64,000 nucleotides of DNA from Rubripirellula lacrimiformis (GCF_007741535.1 NZ_CP036525.1:7812001-7876000); one strand, 5' to 3'; shown: positions 26,124 through 35,058, numbered from the stretch's first letter. Program-made: numbers and translations. Notes: generated from the letters alone by a model not told the origin.

Positions 26124-27668
26124 ATGATCGATCTACACGATGGATTGCCACGCGGCCGGCACGCGAAACACGTTGGTGTTCCGCCGCAGTCGTACTTCGA
26201 ACCGACGTCCAACCTTCGCGCTACGGAGTCACTGTCCTTCAACCCATACGACAACCAGGCGTCAAAGTGGTTCCTCGGTGTGTGTGACGCGAAGATCGTG
26301 TCGGGGCAAAGACTTCGCGACGGACGGGCCAATCGATACGCGATGGGTGGGCAAGGCTGCGGACTGGGCGACGATCGCCATCTCGTTTTGATTGCCGGTT
26401 CTAGGTCCGGTAAAGGACGTTCGGTCCTGATCCCGAATCTGATCTGCCTGCCGGGATCAACGTCGATTCTATGCCTGGATCCCAAGGGCGATTTAGCGAA
26501 ATACACCGCACGCTACCGAGCCGACGGGCTGGGGCAGCGAGTAGGGGTGCTAGACCCTTTCGGCGTTTCCGGGCCGGCGACCGAACGGTTTCGGATCGCA
26601 TTTAATCCGTTGTCGCTGCTGGATCCCGAAAACCGCCAAACTTTCATTCCCAATGCCAAGTTGATTGCCGATTCACTGATCGTGTCGGGCGATCACCAAG
26701 ATCGTCACTGGGACGAGACTGCCAAGCAAATTCTCAGCGGCCTCTGCGCCCACGTCCGCACGCACGAGCGTTATCAGTCAGCACGCGACTTGGTCACCGT
26801 GTGGCAGTTGGTGGCAGAGCTGGCAACTCGCGACCCCGACAATCCGCACCAGTACTGGCTGCAGCAGGAGATGCAGCACAGCGATGCCGCCTCGGGCATG
26901 ATCAGCAATGCGGCACGCCAGTTCTACGACCGTACCGGTGGTGAATTTTCGTCTGTCCTTAGTAACCTACGGCGACATACCGACTGGATCGGCATCGAAT
27001 GTATGCAGGATTGCCTGTCCGGCGAATCGATCGACCTGCGCGACCTCAAGCGTGACTCAATCACCATCTACAGCGCGCTGCCGGCGATGCGAATGGGTGA
27101 CCTGAGCGGCTGGAACCGACTGCTCGTCCAACTTTCCCTGGCTGCGCACGAAGAGGTTCAAATTCAGTCGGGCGATAGCACCGTCATGATGCTCGACGAA
27201 TTCAATGTTTTAGGGCATTTAGCTTGCCTGGAGACGGCTGCAGCACAGATCGCTGGGCTGGGCGTGAAAATCGTTGCAGTGATCCAAGACTTGGGCCAAT
27301 TGCAGAGTAAATACCCTAAATCTTGGGAAACGTTTATCGCCAACGCTGGCGCACTACAGATCTTCGGTCTGGCTGATCAGACCTCGCTGGAGTACGCATC
27401 GAAGCGTCTGGGGCAGGCCACGTGCGTCACACGCTCGACCAACGCCCCCAGTTTCGATCAAGCGACGCAGCAGGCGGCTACGGGAGAGTCTTGGTCGCTG
27501 AGCGTACACCCGCTGCTGGATCCCGAGGAACTTGGGCGTTCCTTTTCGCGTGATGACAAACTGCTACGTCAGTTGATCCTAAGGCCCGGCTTCCGCCCGG
27601 CGATCCTGCAACGTGCGTTCTACGACAAGCATGAGTTCTTTGCTGGGAGGTTTGATGATGCGCGATGA
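26124..27668 (+). CDS. VirD4/TraG-type coupling ATPase
   Basis: This encodes 514 residues. Walker A is GSRSGKGRS at about 92-100, followed by LIPNLICLPGSTSILCLDPK, which is characteristic of the VirD4/TraG/TraD family. Walker B is VMMLDEFNVLGHL in the C-terminal half, and the segment VKIVAVIQDLGQLQSKYP with SWETFIANAGALQIFGLAD matches the TraM-recognition part. Coupling proteins pump DNA-protein substrates into a type IV secretion channel. Unlike classical VirD4 proteins it lacks the N-terminal membrane spans, so neighbouring membrane proteins (24752, 27655) may anchor it. Its stop lies inside the next gene (14-nt overlap). No relaxase or VirB4-like ATPase is in the window. Confidence 0.9.
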   Translation: MIDLHDGLPRGRHAKHVGVPPQSYFEPTSNLRATESLSFNPYDNQASKWFLGVCDAKIVSGQRLRDGRANRYAMGGQGCGLGDDRHLVLIAGSRSGKGRSVLIPNLICLPGSTSILCLDPKGDLAKYTARYRADGLGQRVGVLDPFGVSGPATERFRIAFNPLSLLDPENRQTFIPNAKLIADSLIVSGDHQDRHWDETAKQILSGLCAHVRTHERYQSARDLVTVWQLVAELATRDPDNPHQYWLQQEMQHSDAASGMISNAARQFYDRTGGEFSSVLSNLRRHTDWIGIECMQDCLSGESIDLRDLKRDSITIYSALPAMRMGDLSGWNRLLVQLSLAAHEEVQIQSGDSTVMMLDEFNVLGHLACLETAAAQIAGLGVKIVAVIQDLGQLQSKYPKSWETFIANAGALQIFGLADQTSLEYASKRLGQATCVTRSTNAPSFDQATQQAATGESWSLSVHPLLDPEELGRSFSRDDKLLRQLILRPGFRPAILQRAFYDKHEFFAGRFDDAR

Positions 27669-28401
27669 AATGGTCCGCATGGCCGCGCCGGGACTGCCAG
27701 GGTGGCCAACCTTGATGTTCGACGAGAAACGCCGCCGTGCGATCGTGAAGGCACGCTTTGCAACCTGGCGAAGCCATGAATGGGCAATGAAGACCACCCG
27801 CTGCCTTGGTGTCTGCCTCTTCCTATGGCTGTCGGTGCGGTGGTGGAGGATGTTGGGCGATGAACCCAGTAAATGGTTCCCGTTTCTGCTCGGCGGGATG
27901 GTCGTCTGCCTGATTGCCGCGCTCGGGTATCGTGGGATCGATGCGGCAACAAAAGGGTTCTTCGCACGACAGGTATTTGCCAAGCGGATGACAGTCTGGC
28001 TCACACCCGAGGCAATCGGGTTTCGTAGTTCAATGTACGAAAACGGCGTCGTCATGCCGCGGGTTTGGAAGGGCCAGGCGGTGGCTGGCCGGTTCGATGT
28101 GACCAAGGACCATCGAGCCAATCTAAGGAAACAGCTGGGCGATTTTAAGAGTAATGGAAAGAGTCAGCATCTCGAAATGGCACAGTTGCTTCGACTGCTG
28201 GTGACGACCGTCAACAGCAATGTTTCGATTGGCGGAAAAGGGCAACCGAACTATGTCCGCTCACTGCCAATGACCGAGATCAGCCAACTGGACTCTGAAA
28301 GGATGACAGTCGTCCTGGCAGCAGCCGAAGCGCTGACGTCCGCAGCCTTGGACGACGAGTTTGATGTAAACGCAACCGGAATCGATATCGACGCTACTTA
28401 A
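27655..28401 (+). CDS. Two-span membrane protein next to the coupling ATPase
   Basis: This encodes 248 residues from the ATG at 27655 (a second ATG follows at once). It begins MMRDEMVRMAAPG and has two hydrophobic segments near residues 50-65 (RCLGVCLFLWLSVRWW) and 76-95 (FPFLLGGMVVCLIAALGYRG). The rest is soluble and mixed in character. The overlap with the coupling-ATPase gene indicates coupled translation and a possible physical partner that tethers the ATPase. No family is recognised. Confidence 0.65.
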   Translation: MMRDEMVRMAAPGLPGWPTLMFDEKRRRAIVKARFATWRSHEWAMKTTRCLGVCLFLWLSVRWWRMLGDEPSKWFPFLLGGMVVCLIAALGYRGIDAATKGFFARQVFAKRMTVWLTPEAIGFRSSMYENGVVMPRVWKGQAVAGRFDVTKDHRANLRKQLGDFKSNGKSQHLEMAQLLRLLVTTVNSNVSIGGKGQPNYVRSLPMTEISQLDSERMTVVLAAAEALTSAALDDEFDVNATGIDIDAT

Positions 28402-28419
28402 CTCCCCAAAGGAAACGTA

Positions 28420-28620
28420 ATGTTTTTCACCATCAAAGAGGTCGCCGCAGAGCTCAAAATCAGCTTGAGCATGGTCTATGCCTTGGTCGCTCGCGGCGAA
28501 CTGGCGTGCCATGAATTTGGCTCCTGCAAACGGGTTGCTGAATCGGACCTGCAGCAGTTTTTGGACGAGAAGCGAAAGTCGATACCCAAACTACCACGTG
28601 GTTCGGGACGTCATTTCTAA
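28420..28620 (+). CDS. Excisionase-like HTH protein
   Basis: This is a 66-residue protein of the MerR/excisionase (helix_turn_helix_17) type. FFTIKEVAAELKISLSMVYA, then LVARGELACHEFG forms the winged HTH, and RVAESDLQQFLDEKR is the typical C-terminal helix. GGAAACG precedes the ATG. Such proteins bind at attachment sites to steer integrase toward excision, or act as regulators. The integrase lies 14 kb away at the tRNA end of the region, so assignment as its excisionase is possible but unproven. Confidence 0.7.
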   Translation: MFFTIKEVAAELKISLSMVYALVARGELACHEFGSCKRVAESDLQQFLDEKRKSIPKLPRGSGRHF

Positions 28621-28652
28621 GGCCGGGGTAGTTGGAAGGAGAGGACGGGACG

Positions 28653-29216
28653 ATGAGTACCTATGCGATGTTATTGATTGCCCTAGGGCTATCGACCGAC
28701 GCGTTCGCAGTTTCGGTTGCGAGCGGAGCGGCCCACACAAGGCACGGGCTCCGCCGCCTTATCGGCTGGGGTGCGATGTTCGGCGCAGCCTCGATGATCG
28801 GGCTGTTAGTCGGTTGGCTGGCGATGCAGGGACTTACCCAACGTTCGGTGACGGGCGTGCAACAACTGGCCAGCGTGGTCCTGATCGTGCTCGGGTTACA
28901 GATGGTGACAAGCGGCCTCGCCTTGGTCGAATCCGCATCAGGTCCGGACAGCTGTCCGGTTCAGAATACCTGGGGTCTGAAAACGCTGTTCTTGGTGATT
29001 GCTGCCAATCTTGACGCGATTGCAATCGGCGCCGTCGTCCCCTTATCGGGTGCGGAAATGATTTCCCCGGTGATCATCCTCGGAGTCGTCAACGCACTCG
29101 TTTCCAGCACTGGACTAATACTTGGCGCAAAAGCGAAGGACATTGCAGAACGACCGGCCGAGCTTGTTGGTGGCGTGGTTCTAGCATCGGCCGGCGGCTG
29201 GGGGATCTGGACCTAA
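28653..29216 (+). CDS. mntP: MntP-family manganese efflux pump
   Basis: This encodes 187 residues from the ATG at 28653 (MSTYAMLLIALGLSTDAFAV). It shows the MntP layout of six membrane spans with two internal repeats, each with an acidic metal-site motif: STDAFAVSVASG in the first span and NLDAIAIGAV in the fourth. The length is normal. It exports Mn(II) from the cytoplasm. The C-terminus (LVGGVVLASAGGWGIWT) recurs almost exactly in a fragment at 32230-32385. It appears as cargo in the element, 32 bp after the excisionase-like gene. Confidence 0.85.
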   Translation: MSTYAMLLIALGLSTDAFAVSVASGAAHTRHGLRRLIGWGAMFGAASMIGLLVGWLAMQGLTQRSVTGVQQLASVVLIVLGLQMVTSGLALVESASGPDSCPVQNTWGLKTLFLVIAANLDAIAIGAVVPLSGAEMISPVIILGVVNALVSSTGLILGAKAKDIAERPAELVGGVVLASAGGWGIWT

Positions 29217-29295
29217 CGATCAAACCTGGGGATAAGTCGAATCAAGACGTTGATGCAATATTGTTAAACGGCTGATCGGCTGGTTCAAAGAGTTT

Positions 29296-29315
29296 CGCCG
29301 CGTAGCGACGCGGCG
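29296..29315. terminator. 8-bp GC stem-loop between convergent genes
   Basis: CGCCGCGT (29296-29303) and ACGCGGCG (29308-29315) pair perfectly around AGCG. It lies between the 3' ends of mntP (+) and the protease gene (-), so it could act in both directions. There is no T run. Confidence 0.45.
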
Positions 29316-29398
29316 CGATTGACTTACCTGTTCTTGACTGATGTTCGTTCAGCTCGCTGCTATCAGGCGAGACCTCAAACCTTTTTGTTAGACATTGC

Positions 29399-30661
29399 CT
29401 AGTTCTCGATCTGTCGTTGAAGGCTTTTGGCAGACTCTCGAAGCGTTTTCATTAGCGCACCATCCTTAAGTAGATCTGAAACAAAATCTTCAATATTCGG
29501 ATTTGGCGTTGGAGCATACCGCTGAAGAATCGAAATTCTTCGAACACGAGGAAGTATGTGACGTGGCACATTTTCGGTCCAAACTTCATCCTCGCGGACT
29601 TTGCTGATTCCGACTGGCACGCCGTACCTGTGCTCTTTCTCAGTTGTCCAGAGCACATTCCCTGCATCGTCCATCAGAAACACGATCACTTCACCATGAA
29701 ACCCCTTCAAGAACTCATCGGTTCCAACCGTGACAATACCGTCAAGTCGCCCTGATTCCGATAATCTTACACTGCTTGATACCCAGGCCACGCCTTCTAA
29801 GAATCGTTCCTCGGGCGCCGAATGTTCGATGGGGAAACGTAATACCAACTCGCTCGAGTCGGAACCGTATGCATCGGCGGCAAATGCCTTGCCAGGCCAC
29901 GCCAAGGTGTTTGACAGTTCCAGCTTCACACCTTGATCGATAACCTGACCAAAGTACGACAGCGGTATCCCCCAAGTCACAATCCCTTTGTCTGGATCCC
30001 CACCAACCAGAACCCCTACGACGTTTTTTTCACCACTCACGATCGGACCACCACTGTAGCCGTACACGATGTCAAAACTACCCAGCATAACAAGAGTGGT
30101 GTTTGACGCAGCAGGAACAACAAGCTCATCTAAACGCTCACCTGCTGTAGATAGCTCTGCGATTGTCGCCATCGAAACGATATTAGGTGGCTCGTAGCTG
30201 GTTCGTTTGTAAGGCTGGTCCTGAAACAATGTAATGCGTGGGTTGCCCGCTACTCGCACGGGCATGCCCTTTTTAGGCGTTGCGATATCAAAGACGCGTG
30301 CTCGAAAATCTCCAGTTTGCTCCGTCAGGCGGTCCAATTGATCCGGTTTGCACTTGAAGATGCAAAGATCAACTTCGGGTTTACACCAAAAACTGGACTG
30401 GACAAAGTTCTGTAGATCTTCGTGCTCTTTTCCATCGAAATGACCAAGGGCCAACTGTTTGGCCTTGTAAGCGACATGATATGCCGTAACTAAGTATTGC
30501 TCATCTTTATACGAGCAGAGTAGTGCAGTGCCAGCCCGCTTGACGTTACCAGAATCGCTTGACTTTAGTACGCGAAGTGAAAACTCAGATTCACCGCAAC
30601 ATGTTGCTGCAAATCCTGTGAAGAAGATGAGTGCCGGGATCAATCTCGTTAACTGGCGCAT
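29399..30661 (-). CDS. Secreted trypsin-like serine protease
   Basis: This encodes 420 residues from the ATG at 30661 (MRQLTRLIPALIFFTGFAAT); an earlier start at 30694 is possible. It has a signal peptide of about 24 residues. The trypsin-fold triad is visible: His in VTAYHVAYK near residue 60, Asp in EVDLCIFK near 103, and Ser in GYSGGPIVSG near 214. The first 270 residues form the protease domain; the rest is of unknown function. The gene is more AT-rich than the neighbours and is divergent from a lipoprotein gene at 30848. It was probably acquired as part of an insertion between the two mntP sequence copies. Confidence 0.75.
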   Translation of the reverse strand: MRQLTRLIPALIFFTGFAATCCGESEFSLRVLKSSDSGNVKRAGTALLCSYKDEQYLVTAYHVAYKAKQLALGHFDGKEHEDLQNFVQSSFWCKPEVDLCIFKCKPDQLDRLTEQTGDFRARVFDIATPKKGMPVRVAGNPRITLFQDQPYKRTSYEPPNIVSMATIAELSTAGERLDELVVPAASNTTLVMLGSFDIVYGYSGGPIVSGEKNVVGVLVGGDPDKGIVTWGIPLSYFGQVIDQGVKLELSNTLAWPGKAFAADAYGSDSSELVLRFPIEHSAPEERFLEGVAWVSSSVRLSESGRLDGIVTVGTDEFLKGFHGEVIVFLMDDAGNVLWTTEKEHRYGVPVGISKVREDEVWTENVPRHILPRVRRISILQRYAPTPNPNIEDFVSDLLKDGALMKTLRESAKSLQRQIEN

Positions 30662-30847
30662 CTTAACAAATCCTACAGAGTGAGATATCGTCAAAAACCA
30701 ACCTCTCTGAGGCGGTTTACCTTCATTCGTTCAATGATCGCCATTTTGACTGGATTCGAATCAGAACGTGCTCCGAATGCTTAACCCAGAGGGGGGGGTC
30801 ATGGACGGCCTCCACTATAGGGGATACCACAGGGAAGGAAAGATCCG

Positions 30848-31945
30848 ATGAATGTGAGCGTTTACGCGAGAATCGCCACGAACGCAGCTCTCCTTGCTTT
30901 ATTGGCAATTGGCGGCTGTGCTTCTAAACAGGTACGGAGGCAGCACAACCTGGCTCTGCAGGAAGTGACAGAGCTTCAGTACAATCAGGTACTCAGCAAC
31001 TTGGCAATGTATCGCAGCGGGAAAGGGCAGGTACCACACTTCGCGGTACTTGGTTCCGCCACTACCGTCCTTGCGCATGGCAACACGGTTAGCGGTGGCC
31101 TGAATTGGAACCCAACGACATTGACGGCAGAGAACCTCGGCTTCAACGGTTCCAGAAACTTGACGCAACAGCTTGCTGCAGCGCCAGTGACGGATGCTGG
31201 AAAGCTCCGCCGCATCGGTTGTGGATTGCGTCTAGCAATCAGCCAGCAAGAGATTCACGTTGTGACTGTCCAAGAAGAAGATCCTGAGGCCCAGACCAAC
31301 AACAGTTATTTTGAGGTTGCACCTTCCGACGAGTGCGTAAACTGCATCCGAGAGCTCGTTTCGGTGGGAATACTACCCGCGCCGAGGGTGGAGAACGAGA
31401 TCCGTCGGGGAAGCTTCATTTTCAAGACCGATGAGGCGGCGTACGCATATCAAGCCAAGTTGATTGAAGCGTTAGGCTGCAAAGCCCCAAACGGCTGGTT
31501 CGGCTTTGGCAGCAAACAGGATGTTCCCAAGGACGCTCTTTACGTCGGAAGGTTTGACAATTGCTACACTTGGGTCATGTGCAATCAAGTCGATGCGCTA
31601 TCTCGTTTTACCTTGACCATGCTGGATCTCGCGACTAAGGAACCCAATGGATCGTCTGTCGAAATCAGTCGTAAGTATGAGACGCCGTTCGGCGAGATCG
31701 AGATCAAAGGCACTGCATCAGGCGCAATTGGGGACTTCGTATCGCCCAGAGAAGTCGTGCTATTGAGACAACTTGACGCCAAAGGCCTGAAGTCGAAGAC
31801 CGAACTCTCTGCGGAGAAGTTCGAAGACGCAGTCGGCTCGTTAGACTCACGCCTTCCTAGCGACTTCGCTCCAGCTCCAAGCCGTACGGATGCTCCGTTG
31901 ATTCTATTGCCGCAAGGACTGATAAACACGCCGGGCCCGAACTGA
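30848..31945 (+). CDS. Lipoprotein of unknown function
   Basis: This encodes 365 residues from the ATG at 30848, with GGAAGGAAAG as ribosome-binding site. The N-terminus is a lipoprotein signal ending at AIGGC (lipobox Cys at residue 24). The mature part begins ASKQVRRQHNLALQEVTELQ and includes a mixed alpha/beta region, a Cys pair (DECVNCIRELV) and a C-terminal PSRTDAPLILLPQG tail. I do not recognise a family. A G8 run lies at 30791-30798, about 50 nt upstream of the start. A strong stem-loop follows the gene. It is divergent from the secreted protease and may be functionally linked to it. Confidence 0.7.
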   Translation: MNVSVYARIATNAALLALLAIGGCASKQVRRQHNLALQEVTELQYNQVLSNLAMYRSGKGQVPHFAVLGSATTVLAHGNTVSGGLNWNPTTLTAENLGFNGSRNLTQQLAAAPVTDAGKLRRIGCGLRLAISQQEIHVVTVQEEDPEAQTNNSYFEVAPSDECVNCIRELVSVGILPAPRVENEIRRGSFIFKTDEAAYAYQAKLIEALGCKAPNGWFGFGSKQDVPKDALYVGRFDNCYTWVMCNQVDALSRFTLTMLDLATKEPNGSSVEISRKYETPFGEIEIKGTASGAIGDFVSPREVVLLRQLDAKGLKSKTELSAEKFEDAVGSLDSRLPSDFAPAPSRTDAPLILLPQGLINTPGPN

Positions 31946-31970
31946 GCTTGTCTTGCATAAACTGAAAGCG

Positions 31971-31994
31971 TCCCCGGTGCTCAACCACCGGGGA
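31971..31994 (+). terminator. 9-bp stem-loop after lipoprotein gene
   Basis: TCCCCGGTG (31971-31979) pairs perfectly with CACCGGGGA (about 31986-31994) 25 bp after the stop. Only a short T stretch (CCTTTGG) follows, so it is a weak intrinsic terminator or a 3'-end stabiliser. Confidence 0.6.
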
Positions 31995-32229
31995 TGCCTT
32001 TGGATCGGGAACACGTTTAGCTGGTTCGCAGCAACGGATAACGCGAATTAAAAGGAATCAAGCACTATCTTATCACGCTCCTACCGAAGTTCCTTTTACA
32101 TCGTCCATTCCTCTTTATTCTCGAGCATGCCACCAGACAGCGGTTGCCCCCACACGCAGGCTTCGCATTTGAAACGCTGCAGAGCAGATGCGTATTCAGC
32201 TCCGACCTATTCACGCGCGGATGGAGTTG

Positions 32230-32385
32230 ATTTCCCCGGTGATTATCCTCGGAGTCGTTAGCGCGATCGTTTCCGCCGCAGGCTTGATGCCTGGTGCGAA
32301 AGAGAAGGGCATCGCACAACGACCGGCCGAGCTTGTTGGTGGCGTGGTTCTAGCATCGGCCGGCGGCTGGGGGATCTGGACCTAA
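32230..32385 (+). pseudogene. C-terminal fragment of a second mntP copy
   Basis: From 32230 to about 32408 the DNA aligns without gaps to 29061-29239, the 3' third of mntP plus its downstream sequence. The last ~80 bp are nearly identical, while the 5' part is diverged (VVSAIVSAAGLMPGAKEKGI against VVNALVSSTGLILGAKAKDI). The N-terminal spans are missing, so it cannot encode a working transporter. The gradient of identity suggests either recombination between related alleles or gene conversion at the 3' end. Confidence 0.8.
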
Positions 32386-32493
32386 CGATCAGACCTGGGG
32401 ATAAGTCGGAACCATTCGTTGAATTTTACGCCCGCGGCGTGATAGCGTGAATTCGTAACAACGTGCATGCGAATGCACAGAAACACGACGGAC

Positions 32494-33114
32494 ATGATTT
32501 ACGCTTATCTCAATCAAAAAGGCGGCGTCGGCAAGACGACGCTTTCCATCCACACCGCAGCCGAACTGGCGAAACGTGGGCGCCGTGTCCTGCTGATCGA
32601 TGCCGATCCGCAAGGTAGTTCGCTGACCTGGTCAAATTGCCGCGAAAAGGCTTTGTTCACGGTGGTGGGAATGCCCAAGGCAACGCTGCACAAAGAGATC
32701 GACCTGATGGTGGGCGACTACGACGACGTGGTCATTGACGGACCGCCCCGAGTTACGGAACTAGCCCGCTCGATCATTCTGGCCGCCGATATCGTCATCA
32801 TTCCCATCCAGCCCTCGCCGATGGACGTTTGGGCAGCGGCCGACACCGTCGACTTGGTCAAGGAAGCCCAAATCTACAAACCGGAACTACGGTGCGTCCT
32901 GGCGATCAACCGCAAGATCGCAAACACAGCAATCGGAAGGGACGTGCGAACGGCACTGGCGGAGCTGGAAGTACCGGTGCTCAAGCACGACATCGGTCAA
33001 CGAGTCACATTCGCTGAAACCGCGGCGAACGGATCCACTGTACTGGATCAACGCCGCAGCAAGGCCCGAAAAGAAATCGAAAAGCACGTCAACGAACTCA
33101 GGAGGATCCTATGA
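32494..33114 (+). CDS. parA: ParA-family partition ATPase
   Basis: This encodes 206 residues from the ATG at 32494 ([20 protein letters not shown]). The deviant Walker A motif KGGVGKTT, the Walker A' segment [12 protein letters not shown] and the Walker B-like [10 protein letters not shown] are all intact. The short form without an N-terminal HTH fits type Ib/ParF-like partition ATPases, which act with a small ribbon-helix-helix centromere-binding protein. Such a protein is encoded next, overlapping by 4 nt. Together they would segregate the replicon. Location is 20 kb from repA in the same accessory block. Confidence 0.9.
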   Translation: MIYAYLNQKGGVGKTTLSIHTAAELAKRGRRVLLIDADPQGSSLTWSNCREKALFTVVGMPKATLHKEIDLMVGDYDDVVIDGPPRVTELARSIILAADIVIIPIQPSPMDVWAAADTVDLVKEAQIYKPELRCVLAINRKIANTAIGRDVRTALAELEVPVLKHDIGQRVTFAETAANGSTVLDQRRSKARKEIEKHVNELRRIL

Positions 33115-33341
33115 GCAAACAAATCAAAATGCAAGTTCGGCCGAGCCGAGGAAACGAAGCCGACCAATGGGTCGAAGCCCGCAAAGTCGAGCCCGAATTC
33201 CCGCCAGTAAAAATGAAACGGCTAACGATCGACATCGACCCAGATCTGCACACGAAGCTGAAGGTCCACTGTGCGATGAAAGAGACGGAAATCGTCTCCC
33301 TCATGCGGGAACTGATTCAGAATGAACTCGGGGCTGAATAA
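33111..33341 (+). CDS. Ribbon-helix-helix partner of ParA (ParG-like)
   Basis: This is a 76-residue basic protein overlapping the parA stop by ATGA. After a flexible basic N-terminus the last ~45 residues ([20 protein letters not shown], then [19 protein letters not shown]) form a ribbon-helix-helix DNA-binding domain. Order and size match ParF/ParG-type partition systems, in which the RHH protein binds the centromere and stimulates the ParA ATPase. The partition site would be expected near the operon, but I did not find clear direct repeats there. Confidence 0.8.
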   Translation: MSKQIKMQVRPSRGNEADQWVEARKVEPEFPPVKMKRLTIDIDPDLHTKLKVHCAMKETEIVSLMRELIQNELGAE

Positions 33342-33409
33342 ATCGGCCGCAAATATGTGCCAAGTCTGCCTATCTGCTGACTGGGCGTTTCGCTCCAATA
33401 TTCAGTTGC

Positions 33410-33430
33410 CTCCGGCGTCGGCCACCGGAG
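33410..33430. terminator. Weak stem-loop between convergent units
   Basis: CTCCGG (33410-33415) pairs with CCGGAG (33425-33430) with a 9-nt loop. It lies after the partition operon and before the 3' end of the minus-strand lipase gene. The short stem makes it a low-confidence terminator. Confidence 0.3.
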
Positions 33431-33524
33431 TGTTGTTGGGCAGGTCCCTATAGCGGCAATTGAGTCCAGGAACCTATTCTTCTTGATTGAGTTTTAGATG
33501 CAAAGCCCTCCTCGTCCTCGCGAC

Positions 33525-34688
33525 TTACCTACCCAAAATATCATCCATCGAATTTGAACTTTCAGATCCCCAAATGAGCGACCTGACTTCGTCGACGTAC
33601 AGGTCGATGGAATGGTTGCTTAGGTAAGGGGAGTTTCCTTGCAGCAAGACTTCGCCGTTTTCGTTTCGAGCAACGGGTGGGGCGGCTTGGTCTGCAAGCC
33701 ACTGTTGGTACTCGGCCTCGCTGAGCGGGTCCGGTTCATCGAAATCACCAAACGCACCTTTCAAACCACCGTCTTCCGAAAACGGTGAGCCAAACATCTG
33801 CCTTTTCGGCTTTGATCGTTTCAGTCCGTCATCGGTGAACCAAACTAGACTGCCAGCGGGGCGGTAGCTTGGTGGGATCCTCGCGACAATGTCGCTTCGA
33901 TTTACGAACCGGGCATATCGTCCAAGCAGGCGATCGTCGATGTCGTCGGCCAGCGTTGGTCTCGCGACCATGGGTTGACCGAAGGTGACGACCCCGGCGA
34001 TCGGCCGACCAGAGAGCTCTGAATCGTAGGCACAGCAAACCGCCAACGCTCCGCCAAGACTGTGGCCGGTGACCCACAAGTGTCTCGGTCGCGCGCGGTC
34101 CAATGCCACTTCAATTTGCGATTTCAACGATTGATAGCCGTTCCAGAAACCTGTGTGGACATCGCCGACTTCCAGAGGAAACGGCGATCGACTGAGGTTG
34201 GCCCACCAATCGCCAAATTCCTCTTCGCTACCGCGGAAAGCAATCACTGCCACGTCGCCATCGCTCACCACGTAGCCGAACATGGTCGCCGAGCTGACCG
34301 GGACAACCTCATCAAAACCCAGCGCGCGAAATTCATCGGTCGCCAAGACCGGCGGTCGATAGGCAATGTCGCTCAGCCTGCTCATGAGCGAGGCCACGGG
34401 CCAGCTCGCAGTCCCTTCGCTATCCCACGATTCATGTAGTGGATCCAGGTCATCGTCAGAAACAATCGGCGGGAACAGATCGTCGCCGTCATCCTCATTG
34501 ACCACATCAATGCCGCCCGGAGTCGAACGAAGCACTCGGACAACGCCGAGGCCGAGCAATCCAGAAAGCAAAATGAAGCACGCAAACGCGACGCGAGCAT
34601 CCTCTCGCCGCCTGGCCAAGTGCAGCGTGAATACCAGGCTGCCGACGGCGAGCAACCCCAGGGGCAAAAGGTAAGATTCAGGGTTCAT
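33525..34688 (-). CDS. Membrane-anchored class-3 lipase, last gene of the ubiquitin-like operon
   Basis: This encodes 387 residues. Two hydrophobic segments at about 6-24 and 33-52 anchor it. The lipase class-3 domain follows: AFRGSEEEFGDWW (oxyanion region), the nucleophile Ser210 in VTGHSLGGALAV, Asp in RFVNRSDIVARIPP, and a candidate His in YLSNHSIDLYV near the C-terminus. Such enzymes hydrolyse acylglycerols or phospholipids. It begins 37 bp after the DUF6527 gene on the same strand, so it is probably part of that operon, perhaps as an effector attacking membrane lipids or as a conjugation target. The effector role is inference. Confidence 0.75.
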   Translation of the reverse strand: MNPESYLLPLGLLAVGSLVFTLHLARRREDARVAFACFILLSGLLGLGVVRVLRSTPGGIDVVNEDDGDDLFPPIVSDDDLDPLHESWDSEGTASWPVASLMSRLSDIAYRPPVLATDEFRALGFDEVVPVSSATMFGYVVSDGDVAVIAFRGSEEEFGDWWANLSRSPFPLEVGDVHTGFWNGYQSLKSQIEVALDRARPRHLWVTGHSLGGALAVCCAYDSELSGRPIAGVVTFGQPMVARPTLADDIDDRLLGRYARFVNRSDIVARIPPSYRPAGSLVWFTDDGLKRSKPKRQMFGSPFSEDGGLKGAFGDFDEPDPLSEAEYQQWLADQAAPPVARNENGEVLLQGNSPYLSNHSIDLYVDEVRSLIWGSESSNSMDDILGR

Positions 34689-34725
34689 TGCGTCATTCCT
34701 AAAAAAAGTGAATGGACATTGGCCG

Positions 34726-35058
34726 CTAGCACCAAACGATTCGGCCGGATCGAAGAAAGAAATGACTGCGACAACCGACCTTTCGCCAAACAGACGGGTG
34801 CAAGGTGACGTCGCCGCCCGATTCCTGACGCCAAGTCCAACGTGGCCTCGTATTCGGCAGACAGCAAAGTTGGATCGTCGCCCCGCAACCGCACGGACAC
34901 GACATCACCGCCTGCCAAACGACCTCGTCTTCGCGTACGAGGTAGACCATGCGGTCATCCAGTTCAGTCGGAACGTCATCGACAAGAACGGCTTTCCATC
35001 GCCCGCCGAACGGCCAGCATGACCGCAGCCAATTCCAAAACTGATCAAGCATTTGCAC
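34726..35058 (-). CDS. DUF6527-family protein (ubiquitin-like operon component)
   Basis: This encodes 110 residues, with possible starts at 35058 or 35052 inside the 3' end of the E1 gene. The core SCPCGCGATIQLCCLPNTRP, followed by TLHPSVWRKVGCRSHFFLRSG, fits DUF6527: clustered cysteines likely to bind zinc and a conserved His/Cys segment. DUF6527 genes are known as companions of bacterial E1/E2/ubiquitin-like gene sets, but their biochemical role is not certain to me; a substrate or ligase-like adaptor is possible. It is translationally coupled to the E1-JAB gene. Confidence 0.8.
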   Translation of the reverse strand: MQMLDQFWNWLRSCWPFGGRWKAVLVDDVPTELDDRMVYLVREDEVVWQAVMSCPCGCGATIQLCCLPNTRPRWTWRQESGGDVTLHPSVWRKVGCRSHFFLRSGRIVWC

